DNA of 63,560 bases from Desulfovirgula thermocuniculi DSM 16036 (GCF_000429345.1 NZ_KE386888.1:3478-67037); one strand, 5' to 3'; positions 17,104 through 25,586 are shown, counted from the stretch's first letter. Notes: generated from the letters alone by a model not told the origin. A program made the numbers and translations.

Positions 17104-17189
17104 GCTCCGGCATACCGAACCCGGCCCCCGCCAGGCGGTGGGTTCCCCGCCTTCAGTTTGCTGGGGGCGACCCGCCTGCCCGGAGCAGC
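17101..17189. other. GC-rich inverted repeat enclosing a structured insert
   Basis: GCTGCTCCGG (17101-17110) is exactly complementary to CCGGAGCAGC (17180-17189). The 69 bases between them are very G/C-rich with further internal pairing (for example CCGCC with GGCGG). It sits between converging genes. It matches no riboswitch, tRNA or SRP pattern I can recognise. It could be a strong bidirectional stop, a small RNA or a mobile palindrome. Confidence 0.4.
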
Positions 17190-17225
17190 TTTACGGCGGG
17201 CCCGCGGTGGTGGTTGAAGAGGCAC

Positions 17226-18068
17226 TTATTTCGCGGGGGGCTCGTAAACGTTAACCTTACTCCAGATGCTTTCCAGCTCTGCGAGTGTGTGCAGCGTCTC
17301 GTCCCTTTGCCTCTCGCTAATGGCCACGATGAGAGCGTTTATGATACTGAGCGGTGCTACAAAAGAGTCGATAAAAGAGTTTATATCGGTGCGAGCCAGG
17401 AGGAAAGCATCGGCATGGGTAATGAGAGGGGATAAGAGGCTGTCCGTGATGGCCATAGTTTTTGCTCCCTTTTCCTTGGCCAGCTTTAAAAATTCCACGG
17501 TTTGTTTCGTATATCTATGAAAGCTGATCCCGATCACCAAGTCCTGCTCGTCAATGGAAATTAGATTTTCAAATATTGTATCTGGGTTACACCTGATGAC
17601 TGGTTTTTTCAACACCATCTGGAGGTAAAAGGCAAAAAAATGAGCCAGGGCTGCGGCACTACGCAAACCTACTACATAAATACGCCGGGCCAGGTAAATG
17701 GCGCTTACCGCTTTTTCAAAGTCCTCTCTTGAGATTTCTTCCAGCGTAATTTTTAGGTTCTGAATATCGTTGTTTATTACCTTATCGAGAATGTTGCCGT
17801 TGCCGAGGGATAAATTCATACGTTCGGCCGTAGTGAGCCTGTTCCGGATAATTTCCTGCACGTCTTTCTGCATATCGGCGTAACCGTCGTACCCAAGGGC
17901 AATGGCAAAGCGGACCACCGTTGACTCGCTGACCCTAAGTTCACGGGCCAGGCGGGAAGCAGTTAAGAAGGCCACCCTGTCTGGGTGAGCCAGGAGGTAC
18001 TCTGCTATTAACCTTTGGCTTTTGGTGAAGCGGGGCAAGTTTTCTTTAAGTTTTGCAATAATCTCCAT
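17226..18068 (-). CDS. RpiR/MurR family transcriptional regulator
   Basis: About 280 residues. The N-terminal HTH_6 domain shows FTKSQRLIAEYLL and RELRVSESTVVRFAIALGY. The C-terminal SIS domain shows RIYVVGLRSAAALAHFF and DLVIGISFHRYTKQTVE. Family members sense phosphosugars or other metabolites and control nearby catabolic genes. It probably controls the TRAP/aminotransferase/BKACE operon and the gene at 18168, in whose upstream region palindromes are found. Start at 18068 (MEIIAKLKENLP) fits the family; a longer frame to 18125 is open and the ribosome site is unclear. Confidence 0.85.
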   Translation of the reverse strand: MEIIAKLKENLPRFTKSQRLIAEYLLAHPDRVAFLTASRLARELRVSESTVVRFAIALGYDGYADMQKDVQEIIRNRLTTAERMNLSLGNGNILDKVINNDIQNLKITLEEISREDFEKAVSAIYLARRIYVVGLRSAAALAHFFAFYLQMVLKKPVIRCNPDTIFENLISIDEQDLVIGISFHRYTKQTVEFLKLAKEKGAKTMAITDSLLSPLITHADAFLLARTDINSFIDSFVAPLSIINALIVAISERQRDETLHTLAELESIWSKVNVYEPPAK

Positions 18069-18167
18069 TATGGTGGTGGCGGCACCTCCAGTTAGCATCT
18101 CCACGCCGGAAGCATGATTTCTCAAAAAAGTTTATCATACAAGCTGCGGTACCTACAACCTTTTACC

Positions 18168-19160
18168 TTACTCACGCTCGAAAACTATTTCCCCCCTGTC
18201 GACAATTAACCTGCCGTCTATTTTGACGGTTGCCTCGTACATAACCATATCAATGTGCACAGGTGAATAGACGGTTCCCCCGTAAGTGAGATTTGAACCC
18301 AGGGCCACGTGCACGTTTCCCCTGGCCTTCTTCTCCTCTTCGAAGTCGCCGTTTCGTAAAGACATGGGATTTAGGCCGATCCCGATTTCGGCAATGTTGT
18401 CGGCATTCTCTACTTCTTCAAGGATTTGCCTTAATCTTCGGGCAGCCGGTCCTTCACCGTAACATTTCACTACCCTCCCGTTGGCTACTTCCAGGGTTAC
18501 CGGTTCGGCGTGGCTGCCGATGTAGCAAATGGGCCCATCGATTACAAGCCGGCCATGGGCGGTGCCTTCATTAGGCATCTGTGAAACCTCCCCGTCGGAA
18601 AAAGCCATCTGCATTCCCGGGAGGTGGGCTTTCCCACACTCTACGAAGACAACTTCTCCGGCTATGCTGGCCCTGAATTCCGTGCCTGCAGGTGTGGTGA
18701 TCTCTATTGTTTTGCCCTGCCGCCAGATTTCCGCCAGCCTTTCGCCCTCGGCAAATAGGGCCTCGTAGTCGGCCAGTGCTCCACCTTTTATCCAATTGTC
18801 CATATCTCTCATGACCATCGAGCAGTGGCGGATCCGTTTGGCTTTCAAGCGCTCCCAGAGGGCCCTGTTGTAAATTGCCGCTCCGGAAGAGCGTGTCAGG
18901 CCTATGCTCACGTCTGCTCCATGGTAGGCGGCTTCGATAACTTTATTCACGTTTGTGGACCGATCACCCGGGTTCCTGCTGGGGGTTATACAAATGGTGA
19001 ATTCCGCTCCGGCAGCCTGGACGGCAGCCGCCAGTGCGTAGGCCATGCGCATATCGGTGGCGGTGTCGCAGACGATGATTACCTCCTCGCCCGGTTTTAC
19101 GGCCAGCAGTTTTTCAATAATCCTGCGGGCCTGAACGCTGGCATCAATGATTAAAGACAT
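18168..19160 (-). CDS. M29 aminopeptidase/NicX-like metalloenzyme
   Basis: 330 residues of the family shared by M29-type aminopeptidases and 2,5-dihydroxypyridine dioxygenase (NicX). Recognisable parts are ITTPAGTEFRASI, FSDGEVSQMPNEGTAHG and the C-terminal EIGIGLNP, HVALGSN and SPVHIDMVM segments. These supply Glu, His and Asp residues likely to bind metal. The exact reaction cannot be read. It lies upstream of the RpiR gene on the same strand with a 100-base gap. The ATG follows AGGGGGG. Confidence 0.72.
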   Translation of the reverse strand: MSLIIDASVQARRIIEKLLAVKPGEEVIIVCDTATDMRMAYALAAAVQAAGAEFTICITPSRNPGDRSTNVNKVIEAAYHGADVSIGLTRSSGAAIYNRALWERLKAKRIRHCSMVMRDMDNWIKGGALADYEALFAEGERLAEIWRQGKTIEITTPAGTEFRASIAGEVVFVECGKAHLPGMQMAFSDGEVSQMPNEGTAHGRLVIDGPICYIGSHAEPVTLEVANGRVVKCYGEGPAARRLRQILEEVENADNIAEIGIGLNPMSLRNGDFEEEKKARGNVHVALGSNLTYGGTVYSPVHIDMVMYEATVKIDGRLIVDRGEIVFERE

Positions 19161-19172
19161 TTATTTCCCCCC

Positions 19173-19223
19173 TTGATGAAATAATTGTATCAAGGTATCA
19201 TGCATGTTGTAATAATTACATCA
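19173..19223. promoter_or_regulatory. Two palindromes upstream of the M29/NicX-like gene
   Basis: TTGAT and ATCAA flank 19173-19193, with an inner imperfect palindrome TGAAATAATTGTATCA (19177-19192). A second, near-perfect one is TGTTGTAATAATTACATCA (19205-19223), with 9-base arms that differ at one pair. Such AT-rich dyads are typical of RpiR-family operators. The core GAAATAATTGT recurs at 11202 before the TRAP operon. Confidence 0.5.
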
Positions 19224-19769
19224 CCCTTGGGCATTGTATACCAAGGCATGATTTTTTTCAAACGTCTTTATTTCGAATTCCGCAACGCTTTGCTTGCTTT
19301 CAGGTTAATTTGGGATTGTAAATCTCCGGCAATCTTGCAATTTGGCGCTTTTTCGTGTAGGTGCTATGGTCGCCGGGTGTGACGAGATATTACAAAATGC
19401 GACAGTCTTTTTCCTTGACTATTCTTTTTCTGGATGATATTTGTTGCTAGGTGGCATTTTTAAGAAAGGTGCGGGCGCACCTGACGCAAACTGCCTGGGG
19501 TGTGTAAAGTTGTTCTTCTGGTTGCTTTCCTTTAGAACCACTGCCGAGATGCCTTCTCCCGGTGATACGCTTACGACAATTGCCTTTCTTGCGTGCCTGC
19601 TTCTCGTGGCGCTTGGGCTGGGGGAGCTATACAGAAAGGGATAACGGGTCAAGGGGGGGCGTATGCCCTGTTTAACTGCTGTTCACGAGAAGTGACGCCG
19701 CTTTGTTGTGCGAAAAACGGGATGTAACAGGGCTTTTATCGGTGGTTGGAGATAAAAGGGGAGTATTTT
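19224..19769. other. Gap with no secure gene
   Basis: This stretch of about 550 bases has no convincing gene. A frame from 19441 to 19644 (67 codons) ends in a plausible membrane segment (TIAFLACLLLVALGLGEL) but lacks a credible start. A promoter-like pair TTGACT (19415-19420) and TATTTG (19438-19443) with a 17-base spacer is present. Base composition is lower in GC than the flanks, fitting transferred or decayed DNA. Confidence 0.4.
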
Positions 19770-20203
19770 GTGGAAAAGCGCAGCTTCAGTTTGCGGCAGT
19801 TTTATCTTTATGCCAGTTTGTTTTGCCACTCTCATCATAATAATGATCGTTGGCGGTATAAGGTTCGTTGCTGCTCTAGCGGCACAGTCTTTTGCGGTTC
19901 CGCCCCCTTTTCCTGCTGTAAGCGACTCAGCGCTGCGCTTTAAGGAACTGCAGCAACGGAAGGTAAACATAACGTGGGAGGAATTCAAACTGGAAGTGGA
20001 AAGGAAGCGTGCGCAGCAACTGGCTTATGAGCGAACACGCTTTGTGCGCGATTTAATCGCCAGCGCTGCCTGGCGTACTTATACCGCTGCCGGTTTATCT
20101 GGTTCAATGGCGCTATGCGCGGCAGGAGAGGTCCTTTGAAAATGGGCGTGCGGCCGAATTAGAACGGTGCAGGCCGGCGCCAACTCTTCTCATGGGCCGG
20201 TAA
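19770..20203 (+). pseudogene. Two-helix membrane protein gene with two apparent +1 frameshifts
   Basis: A coherent 143-residue protein appears if one base is dropped twice. Frame one gives MEKRSFSLRQFYLYASLF from the GTG at 19770. Frame two continues ATLIIIMIVGGIRFVAAL and a charged helical stretch up to about 20072. Frame three continues VLIPLPVYLVQWRYARQE and ends at 20201-20203. The joined product has an N-terminal and a C-terminal hydrophobic helix around a charged middle. Unbroken, frame two gives only 123 codons from a TTG at 19768. I do not recognise the family. The breaks may be mutations or base-calling errors. Confidence 0.5.
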
Positions 20204-20317
20204 AGCTGAGGAGGGTGTGGGAGGAGATCCCGCGGAGTAAATATGTTAGAGAAAGATGGGAACAAGGCCCGTCTGGGACATCATCCTCTATGGCCTGGTG
20301 CAAACGAAATTTTCAGA

Positions 20318-20708
20318 CTATTGGTCCGCCCTTCCGGTCGTCAAGAGATCCAGCAGGTTACTTTGTAAAAAGTGCTGCATGTCTAGGTAAATGTCCCAAG
20401 TTTTTTCCACCCAGCTATAGCGGGCCTCTTCATCCCGGCTAAAAAGCACCTCACCGCTGCTTACCGAGTGGTTGAGGGGCACGGGGGCGTAGTTTTAGCA
20501 CCTTCACATCCACCGGGTAGCGTATTTCTTGCTCCAGCTCAGCCCCTAGAGAAAGCTCGTAATCAAGGGCTTTTTCCCGGGGAACAACATCCTCTTGCAG
20601 ATAAATACCAATGTCTATGTCCCGGAAGAAAGGCTCGGCGATAAAAGAGCCAAAAAGGTAAGCAAAGATAATTTCCCTGCGCTTGGCCAAAAGATGCTGC
20701 AGTTGCAA
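20318..20708 (-). pseudogene. MNT-type nucleotidyltransferase, frameshifted
   Basis: The N-terminal part shows the nucleotidyltransferase motif FAYLFGSFIAEPFFRDIDIGI and continues to VDVKVL. There the frame breaks at a run of four A. In the next frame the expected C-terminus follows (YAPVPLNHSVSSGEVLFSRD, then YLDMQHFLQ) and stops at 20318-20320. One extra A explains the break. Intact MNT proteins are the antitoxin (AMP-transferase) partners of HEPN toxins. TTG start at 20708 with AAAGGAAAG upstream. As read, the product is truncated at 85 residues. Confidence 0.7.
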
Positions 20709-20773
20709 GGTAATTTCTTTCCTTTTTCATTCCGTCAAATTGAACCTCCTGCCCATTTTCTTTATCCTCTCTT

Positions 20774-20986
20774 CTATAAAGCCTTCAGGAGGGTTGCTAG
20801 TTCGGTCAAGTACAGGTCTAGATCGTTAAGGCTGCTACAGATAATTTCATAAACTTTGCGGTCATCGATGTCCCCGTATTGATGGATCAGTAGATTGCGG
20901 AACCTGGCCATGCGAATCAGGCGCTCCGCCAACAAATTCAACTCTTCCACCCTCTTTTGAATCCAGTATATACCAATCTGTCGCAC
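20774..20986 (-). pseudogene. HEPN (DUF86/HepT-like) protein, N-terminally truncated
   Basis: 70 residues containing the HEPN C-terminal half, including the R-x4-H motif in ARFRNLLIHQYGDIDD and the KVYEII helix. The usual N-terminal 60-70 residues are missing. Upstream sequence in this frame is unrelated. It lies just before the MNT gene on the same strand, the standard order of a HEPN/MNT toxin-antitoxin pair. A TTGATC/TATACT promoter-like pair lies right upstream, so a short product could still be made. Confidence 0.6.
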
Positions 20987-21086
20987 CGATCAACTGCCGC
21001 GCCCTTCGTTTTGGGATGTGCGGGATTATAATAGGCGGGGAGTTATCCGGGGGATGCCATGCGTTAACCCCCGGCTTTTTGTTTTT

Positions 21087-21115
21087 GCATAACGGCGTGA
21101 AGGCGGGGAAACCAT
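21087..21115 (+). promoter_or_regulatory. Possible SigF-type promoter before spoVAC
   Basis: GCATA (21087-21091), 15-base spacer, then GGAAACCAT (21107-21115) fits the SigF -35 GYATA and -10 GGNNANNNT. The start of transcription would lie very near the ribosome site, which weakens the case. Confidence 0.3.
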
Positions 21116-21136
21116 AACTGGCGGGAGGTGCGGGAA

Positions 21137-21610
21137 GTGGTAGAGGTAAAGGATTCCCAGCCCATGGAGATACGCAAGAGGGAGTACCAGAAATTGGTGC
21201 AGCAGGTTATCCCCCGTCCGACGGTCGGGCGCAACGTCTTCTGGGCCTTTGTGGTCGGGGGCCTCATCTCTCTTTTAGGGCAGGGGTTGATGAACTTTTT
21301 TGCGGGCTTCGGGCTGCCCTTAACCGAGGCAGGGGCGGCTGCCTCTGCCGTGCTGGTATTTCTCTCGGCCTTTCTTACGGGGCTGGGGGTTTACGATGAA
21401 ATTGCCAAATTCGCCGGTGCCGGGGCCATCGTGCCCATCACCGGCTTTGCCAACTCCATGGTAGCCCCGGCCATGGAATACCGCGCCGAGGGCCTGGTGC
21501 TGGGCGTGGGGGCAAGGCTTTTTACCGTTGCCGGTCCGGTGCTGGTCTTCGGCATTGTTACGGCCTGGGCCATCGGTATTCTTTATTACCTCTTCCGCCT
21601 CGGGGGGTGA
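21137..21610 (+). CDS. spoVAC: Stage V sporulation protein SpoVAC
   Basis: About 157 residues with several membrane segments and the typical SpoVAC phrases FAGAGAIVPITGFANSMVAPA and EYRAEGLVLGVGARLFTVAGP (split). SpoVAC forms a mechanosensitive channel that moves dipicolinic acid across the inner spore membrane. GTG at 21137 follows GGGAGGTG; a GTG at 21128 overlaps the ribosome site. First gene of the spoVA operon. Confidence 0.92.
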   Translation: MVEVKDSQPMEIRKREYQKLVQQVIPRPTVGRNVFWAFVVGGLISLLGQGLMNFFAGFGLPLTEAGAAASAVLVFLSAFLTGLGVYDEIAKFAGAGAIVPITGFANSMVAPAMEYRAEGLVLGVGARLFTVAGPVLVFGIVTAWAIGILYYLFRLGG

Positions 21611-21613
21611 AGT

Positions 21614-22630
21614 TTGTTGCCCGCACCCAAAAAGAACGGACTGCAGACCGTGTGGTTTCAGAGCCCGCCGGTAATCATTTCCACGGCCACCATCGTGGGG
21701 GGCAAGGAGGGCCAGGGGCCTCTCGGCCAGACCTTCGATAAGGTGTTGGAGGATAATTACTACGGCGAAAAAAGCTGGGAAAAAGCCGAGCAGCGCATGC
21801 TGGAAGAGGCCATGCAGATGGCCATCGAGCGTGCCGGGCTGCAGCCGCAGAATGTGGACTTTATGCTGGGCGGCGACCTTTTAAATCAGATTATCAGCGC
21901 CAGCTTTACCGCCAGAAACCTGGGCATCCCCTACCTGGGCCTTTACGGCGCCTGCGCCACCATGTACGAGGGCCTGGCCCTGGGGGCCATGCTCATTGAC
22001 GGTGGTTTTGCCGATAAGGTGCTGGTGGGGGTGTCCAGCCACTTTGCCACCGCCGAGAGGCAGTTCCGCTACCCCACCGAGCAGGGGGTGCAGCGGCCCC
22101 TTTACGCCTCCTGGACGGTGACCGGCGCTGCGGCAGCCATCTTGGCCCGTGAGGGAAACGGCCCGGTGGTTACCCACGCCACCATCGGCAGGGCCATCGA
22201 TTTCGGGCAGGGCGACCCGCAGAACATGGGAGCGGTCATGGCCCCGGCGGCTGCGGACACCATTGCCCGGCACCTGGCGGATACCCAGAGAAGCCCCGAC
22301 TATTACGACCTCATCGTCACCGGCGACCTGGGGACGTACGGTCGCGAACTGGCGGAAACACTGCTGCGCCAGAAAGGCTATGAGGTCGGCGGGAGGCTGT
22401 ACGACTGCGGGGTAATGATCTACTCCCCGGAACAAGACCCCCATGCCGGCGGCAGCGGCTGCGCCTGCTCGGGGGTGGTTACCTGCGGATATCTTATCAA
22501 GCAGCTGAAGGCCGGGTGTATAAAGCGTTTCCTGGGAGTGGCCACGGGGGCCCTTTTCAGCCAGTGCAGCTTCCAGCAAGGGGAAACCATACCCGCCATT
22601 GCCCATGCCGTAGTGGTGGAGGGAAGGTGA
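21614..22630 (+). CDS. spoVAD: Stage V sporulation protein SpoVAD
   Basis: 338 residues with a thiolase-like fold (YLGLYGACATMYEGLALG, HAGGSGCACSGVVTCG). SpoVAD binds dipicolinic acid on the inner spore membrane during uptake. TTG start at 21614 with GGGGGGTGAAG upstream, four bases after spoVAC. Length matches the family. Confidence 0.93.
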   Translation: MLPAPKKNGLQTVWFQSPPVIISTATIVGGKEGQGPLGQTFDKVLEDNYYGEKSWEKAEQRMLEEAMQMAIERAGLQPQNVDFMLGGDLLNQIISASFTARNLGIPYLGLYGACATMYEGLALGAMLIDGGFADKVLVGVSSHFATAERQFRYPTEQGVQRPLYASWTVTGAAAAILAREGNGPVVTHATIGRAIDFGQGDPQNMGAVMAPAAADTIARHLADTQRSPDYYDLIVTGDLGTYGRELAETLLRQKGYEVGGRLYDCGVMIYSPEQDPHAGGSGCACSGVVTCGYLIKQLKAGCIKRFLGVATGALFSQCSFQQGETIPAIAHAVVVEGR

Positions 22631-22634
22631 GGGG

Positions 22635-22991
22635 ATGATTTTTCTAAAAGCCTTTGTGGTGGGCGGGATGTTCTGCGTAATTGCCCAGCTTCTCATGGAC
22701 CTGACCAGCTACCGCATAACCCCGGCCCACGTGCTGGTGGGGTTTGTTACCGCCGGGGCCGTTTTAAGCGGCCTCGGCCTTTACCAGCCGCTGGTGAACT
22801 GGGCGGGGGCAGGGGCAACGGTGCCCCTGACGGGGTTTGGCCACCTGCTGGCCCAGGGGGCCATTAATGGCGTGCAGCAAAAGGGCATTTTGGGTGCCTT
22901 CTCCGGCGGGCTGGCGGCGGCAGCGGCGGGCTTATCTGCAGCGGTAGTTTTCGGCTACCTGGCTGCTCTGGCCTTCAAGCCTAAGGGATAG
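22635..22991 (+). CDS. spoVAE: Stage V sporulation protein SpoVAE
   Basis: 118 residues, integral membrane, with the family phrase WAGAGATVPLTGFGHLLAQGA. It resembles SpoVAC in the loop and works with SpoVAC and SpoVAD in dipicolinate transport. ATG start preceded by GAAGGTGAGGGG. It follows spoVAD by four bases. Confidence 0.93.
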   Translation: MIFLKAFVVGGMFCVIAQLLMDLTSYRITPAHVLVGFVTAGAVLSGLGLYQPLVNWAGAGATVPLTGFGHLLAQGAINGVQQKGILGAFSGGLAAAAAGLSAAVVFGYLAALAFKPKG

Positions 22992-23004
22992 GGGGACAAG
23001 GAAA

Positions 23005-24510
23005 GTGGCGCAGCAGGCCGAGACGGCGGGGAAAACGCGCGTGCAGAGGGACCTGGAAGAAAACACCGCAAGGCTAAAAAAGATGCTGGGCATCGGGGAA
23101 AGCTTTGACATCCTGCTCAAGGAATTTGAAATCGGCGGTGTCAGGGCGGCCCTGCTCTTTGTCGATGGCCTCACCAACGACACCGTTTTTACCCTCATAC
23201 TGGACCACCTGGCCGATCTGAAGAAAGAAGAGGTAACCCTAAATGCCCTGCGCAAGCTTTTTTACCGCCATCTCCCCTATACGGAAATAAGCCAGGTAAA
23301 TACACTGGAGGAGGTGGTGGAGAAGGTGCTTTCCGGCCCCCAGGCTCTTTTAATCGACGGGGAGGAAAGCGCCCTCATTATTGACGCGCGCATTTACCCG
23401 GTCAGGCAGCCGGAAGAACCCGACCTGGAGAGGGTGGTGAGGGGCTCCAGGGACGGCTTTACAGAGACACTGGTCTACAACACCGCCCTTATACGCCGGC
23501 GCCTGCGGGACCCCCGCCTGCGGATGGAATTAATGCAGGCCGGCTCCCGCTCCAAAACGGATATCGTCGTCTGCTTTTTGCAGGACGTGGCCAACCCGGA
23601 TCTTGTGGACAGCGTGAAAGAAAAGATCCGGAACATCAACATAGACGGCCTGCCCATGGCGGAAAAGGCCGTGGAGGAGCTCATCACGCCCGGTAGCTTT
23701 TGGAATCCCTTTCCCCGCGTGCGCTACACGGAGCGCCCCGATGTGGCCGCCATGCACCTTTTGGAGGGGCATGTGCTCATCCTGGTAGACACCTCTCCCA
23801 GCGTGATCATTTTGCCGGCCACCTATTTCCACCACCTCCAGCACGCCGAAGAGTACCGCCAGAGCCCGGCGGTAGGGGTCTGGCTCAGGGCGGTGCGCTT
23901 TGTGGGGGTAGCGGCCTCCCTTTTCCTCCTCCCGCTCTGGCTTCTGGCCGCCATGCACCCGGAAATACTGCCGCCGGCGCTGGGCTTTATCGGGCCCAAG
24001 AAGCCCAGCGCCATACCTCTTATCGGGCAGTTTATTATTGCGGAGTTTGCCGTAGATATGGTCAGGCTGGCCACCATCCATACCCCTACGGGCCTTACCA
24101 CGGCCATCAGCATTGTGGCCGCCTTGCTTATCGGTGAGATTGCCGTAAACGTGGGGCTATTTGCGCCGGAGGTCATCCTTTATGCCACGGTGGCGGCCTT
24201 GGGAACCTTCCTCACCCCCAGCTACGAGCTTTCCATGGCCAACCGGCTGGTGCGCTTTTTCCTGCTGGTGGTGACGGCTCTTGCCGGCGTGCCCGGCTTC
24301 ATCCTGGGAACCCTGGGAGTGGTGGTCTTCCTCGCCGCCACGAGATCCTTTGGCGTGCCCTACCTCTGGCCCCTCATTCCCTTTAACTGGACGGCCATGA
24401 AAAAAGTGCTGGTAAGATCACCCGTACCCATTGACAACATCAGGCCGAGCGCCTTGAAGCCAAGAGACAAGTACCGTCAGGCCGTGCCGGAACCGGCCCG
24501 CAAGAGGTAA
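23005..24510 (+). CDS. spoVAF: Spore germination protein SpoVAF (GerA A-subunit family)
   Basis: 501 residues with a soluble N-terminal GerA domain and about five membrane segments in the C-terminal half. PFPRVRYTERPDVAAMHLLEGH and IHTPTGLTTAISIVAALLIGE (in parts) are GerAA/SpoVAF landmarks. In Bacillus, SpoVAF with its partner amplifies germination signalling. GTG start. Its place after spoVAE identifies it as SpoVAF rather than a receptor GerAA. Confidence 0.9.
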   Translation: MAQQAETAGKTRVQRDLEENTARLKKMLGIGESFDILLKEFEIGGVRAALLFVDGLTNDTVFTLILDHLADLKKEEVTLNALRKLFYRHLPYTEISQVNTLEEVVEKVLSGPQALLIDGEESALIIDARIYPVRQPEEPDLERVVRGSRDGFTETLVYNTALIRRRLRDPRLRMELMQAGSRSKTDIVVCFLQDVANPDLVDSVKEKIRNINIDGLPMAEKAVEELITPGSFWNPFPRVRYTERPDVAAMHLLEGHVLILVDTSPSVIILPATYFHHLQHAEEYRQSPAVGVWLRAVRFVGVAASLFLLPLWLLAAMHPEILPPALGFIGPKKPSAIPLIGQFIIAEFAVDMVRLATIHTPTGLTTAISIVAALLIGEIAVNVGLFAPEVILYATVAALGTFLTPSYELSMANRLVRFFLLVVTALAGVPGFILGTLGVVVFLAATRSFGVPYLWPLIPFNWTAMKKVLVRSPVPIDNIRPSALKPRDKYRQAVPEPARKR

Positions 24511-24593
24511 AGCCTTCCGGGGCCGTTTTATTTTGCCTTCTTCCGGGTCATACTAGAATTTGTGCCGGAAGATCAAAGAGGAGGTGGGCACCG

Positions 24594-25586
24594 TTGCCAA
24601 GGATAGGGATCCCCCGCGCCCTGCTGTATTACCATTACTTCCCGTGGTGGGAGGCCTTTTTCGTCTCCCTGGGAGCGGAAGTGGTGATTTCCCCGCCCAC
24701 CACCAAGGCCATTTTAGACCGGGGCCTGGAGCACGCCGCAGATGACGTGTGCCTGCCGGTAAAAGTGGCCGTGGGCCACGTGCTGGAACTGAAAGACCGG
24801 GTAGATGCTATTTTTTTGCCCCGCCTGGTAAGCGTGGCCGCCAGGGAATATATTTGCCCCAAGTTCCTCGGCCTGCCGGAAATGGTGGGGCACAGCATAA
24901 AGGGGCTGCCACCGCTTCTCAGCCCCGGCCTGAACTTGTACCGCGGGGGGAGCCCTTACCACTTCTTTGCCGCGCTGGGACGCGCGCTAGGGTATCCGCC
25001 GTGGCAGGTGCTGGCTGCTTACCGGCGGGCCTGCCGGGTTCAGCAGCAGTACAAAAGGCTGCTGGAAAGCGGCCTCTTTCCTGAAGAAGCACTTGCCGCA
25101 CTGCGCGGCAGGCATGATGCTGCTGCCCCCCGGGACACCATGGGTTCACCGTTGGTGGCGGTTATCGGGCATCCTTACAACATCTACGACGCTTTTGTAA
25201 GCATGGATCTCCTGGGTAAGCTTGGCCGCAGGGGGATAAAGGTGATCACCGCCGACAGCCTGAGCGAGGAAAACGTGTGCCGGGGTGCGGCGCATTTGCC
25301 CAAGCGCCTTTTCTGGACGCTGGGGCGGCGCACGGTAGGGGCCGCCTATCATTACCTCCAGTGGGGCCGTGTTGACGGTATGATCCACGTTTCCTCCTTT
25401 GCCTGCGGTCCGGATTCCTTTGCGGGGGAGTTCATTGCCCGCCGGGCGCACCGCATGGGTCTTCCCTTCCTGAGCCTGGTGCTGGACGAACACAGCGGGG
25501 AGGCCGGGATGGTCACGCGCCTGGAAGCCTTTCTGGATATGGTGGAGCGGCGAAAGAAGTACCGTGAGGAGGGAAGTGCCTCATGA
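24594..25586 (+). CDS. Acyl-CoA dehydratase activase-related protein (DUF2229 type), first copy
   Basis: 330 residues. It opens with IGIPRALLYYHYFPWW and SPPTTKAIL, and ends with LSLVLDEHSGEAGMVTRLEAF. These match the DUF2229/HgdB-like domain often fused or linked to 2-hydroxyacyl-CoA dehydratase activators. Cys residues near DDVCLPVK and SFACGPDS could hold an Fe-S cluster. TTG start with GAGGAGGTGGG upstream. It overlaps the next gene by four bases. The function in spore formers is not known to me. Confidence 0.75.
   Translation: MPRIGIPRALLYYHYFPWWEAFFVSLGAEVVISPPTTKAILDRGLEHAADDVCLPVKVAVGHVLELKDRVDAIFLPRLVSVAAREYICPKFLGLPEMVGHSIKGLPPLLSPGLNLYRGGSPYHFFAALGRALGYPPWQVLAAYRRACRVQQQYKRLLESGLFPEEALAALRGRHDAAAPRDTMGSPLVAVIGHPYNIYDAFVSMDLLGKLGRRGIKVITADSLSEENVCRGAAHLPKRLFWTLGRRTVGAAYHYLQWGRVDGMIHVSSFACGPDSFAGEFIARRAHRMGLPFLSLVLDEHSGEAGMVTRLEAFLDMVERRKKYREEGSAS

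Noticed and set aside
17101-17189. tRNA-Sec or SRP RNA to match the selenoprotein or translation genes
   Set aside because: The terminal stem looks suggestive, but there is no usable TCA anticodon arm, T loop or SRP tetraloop in the right place on either strand.
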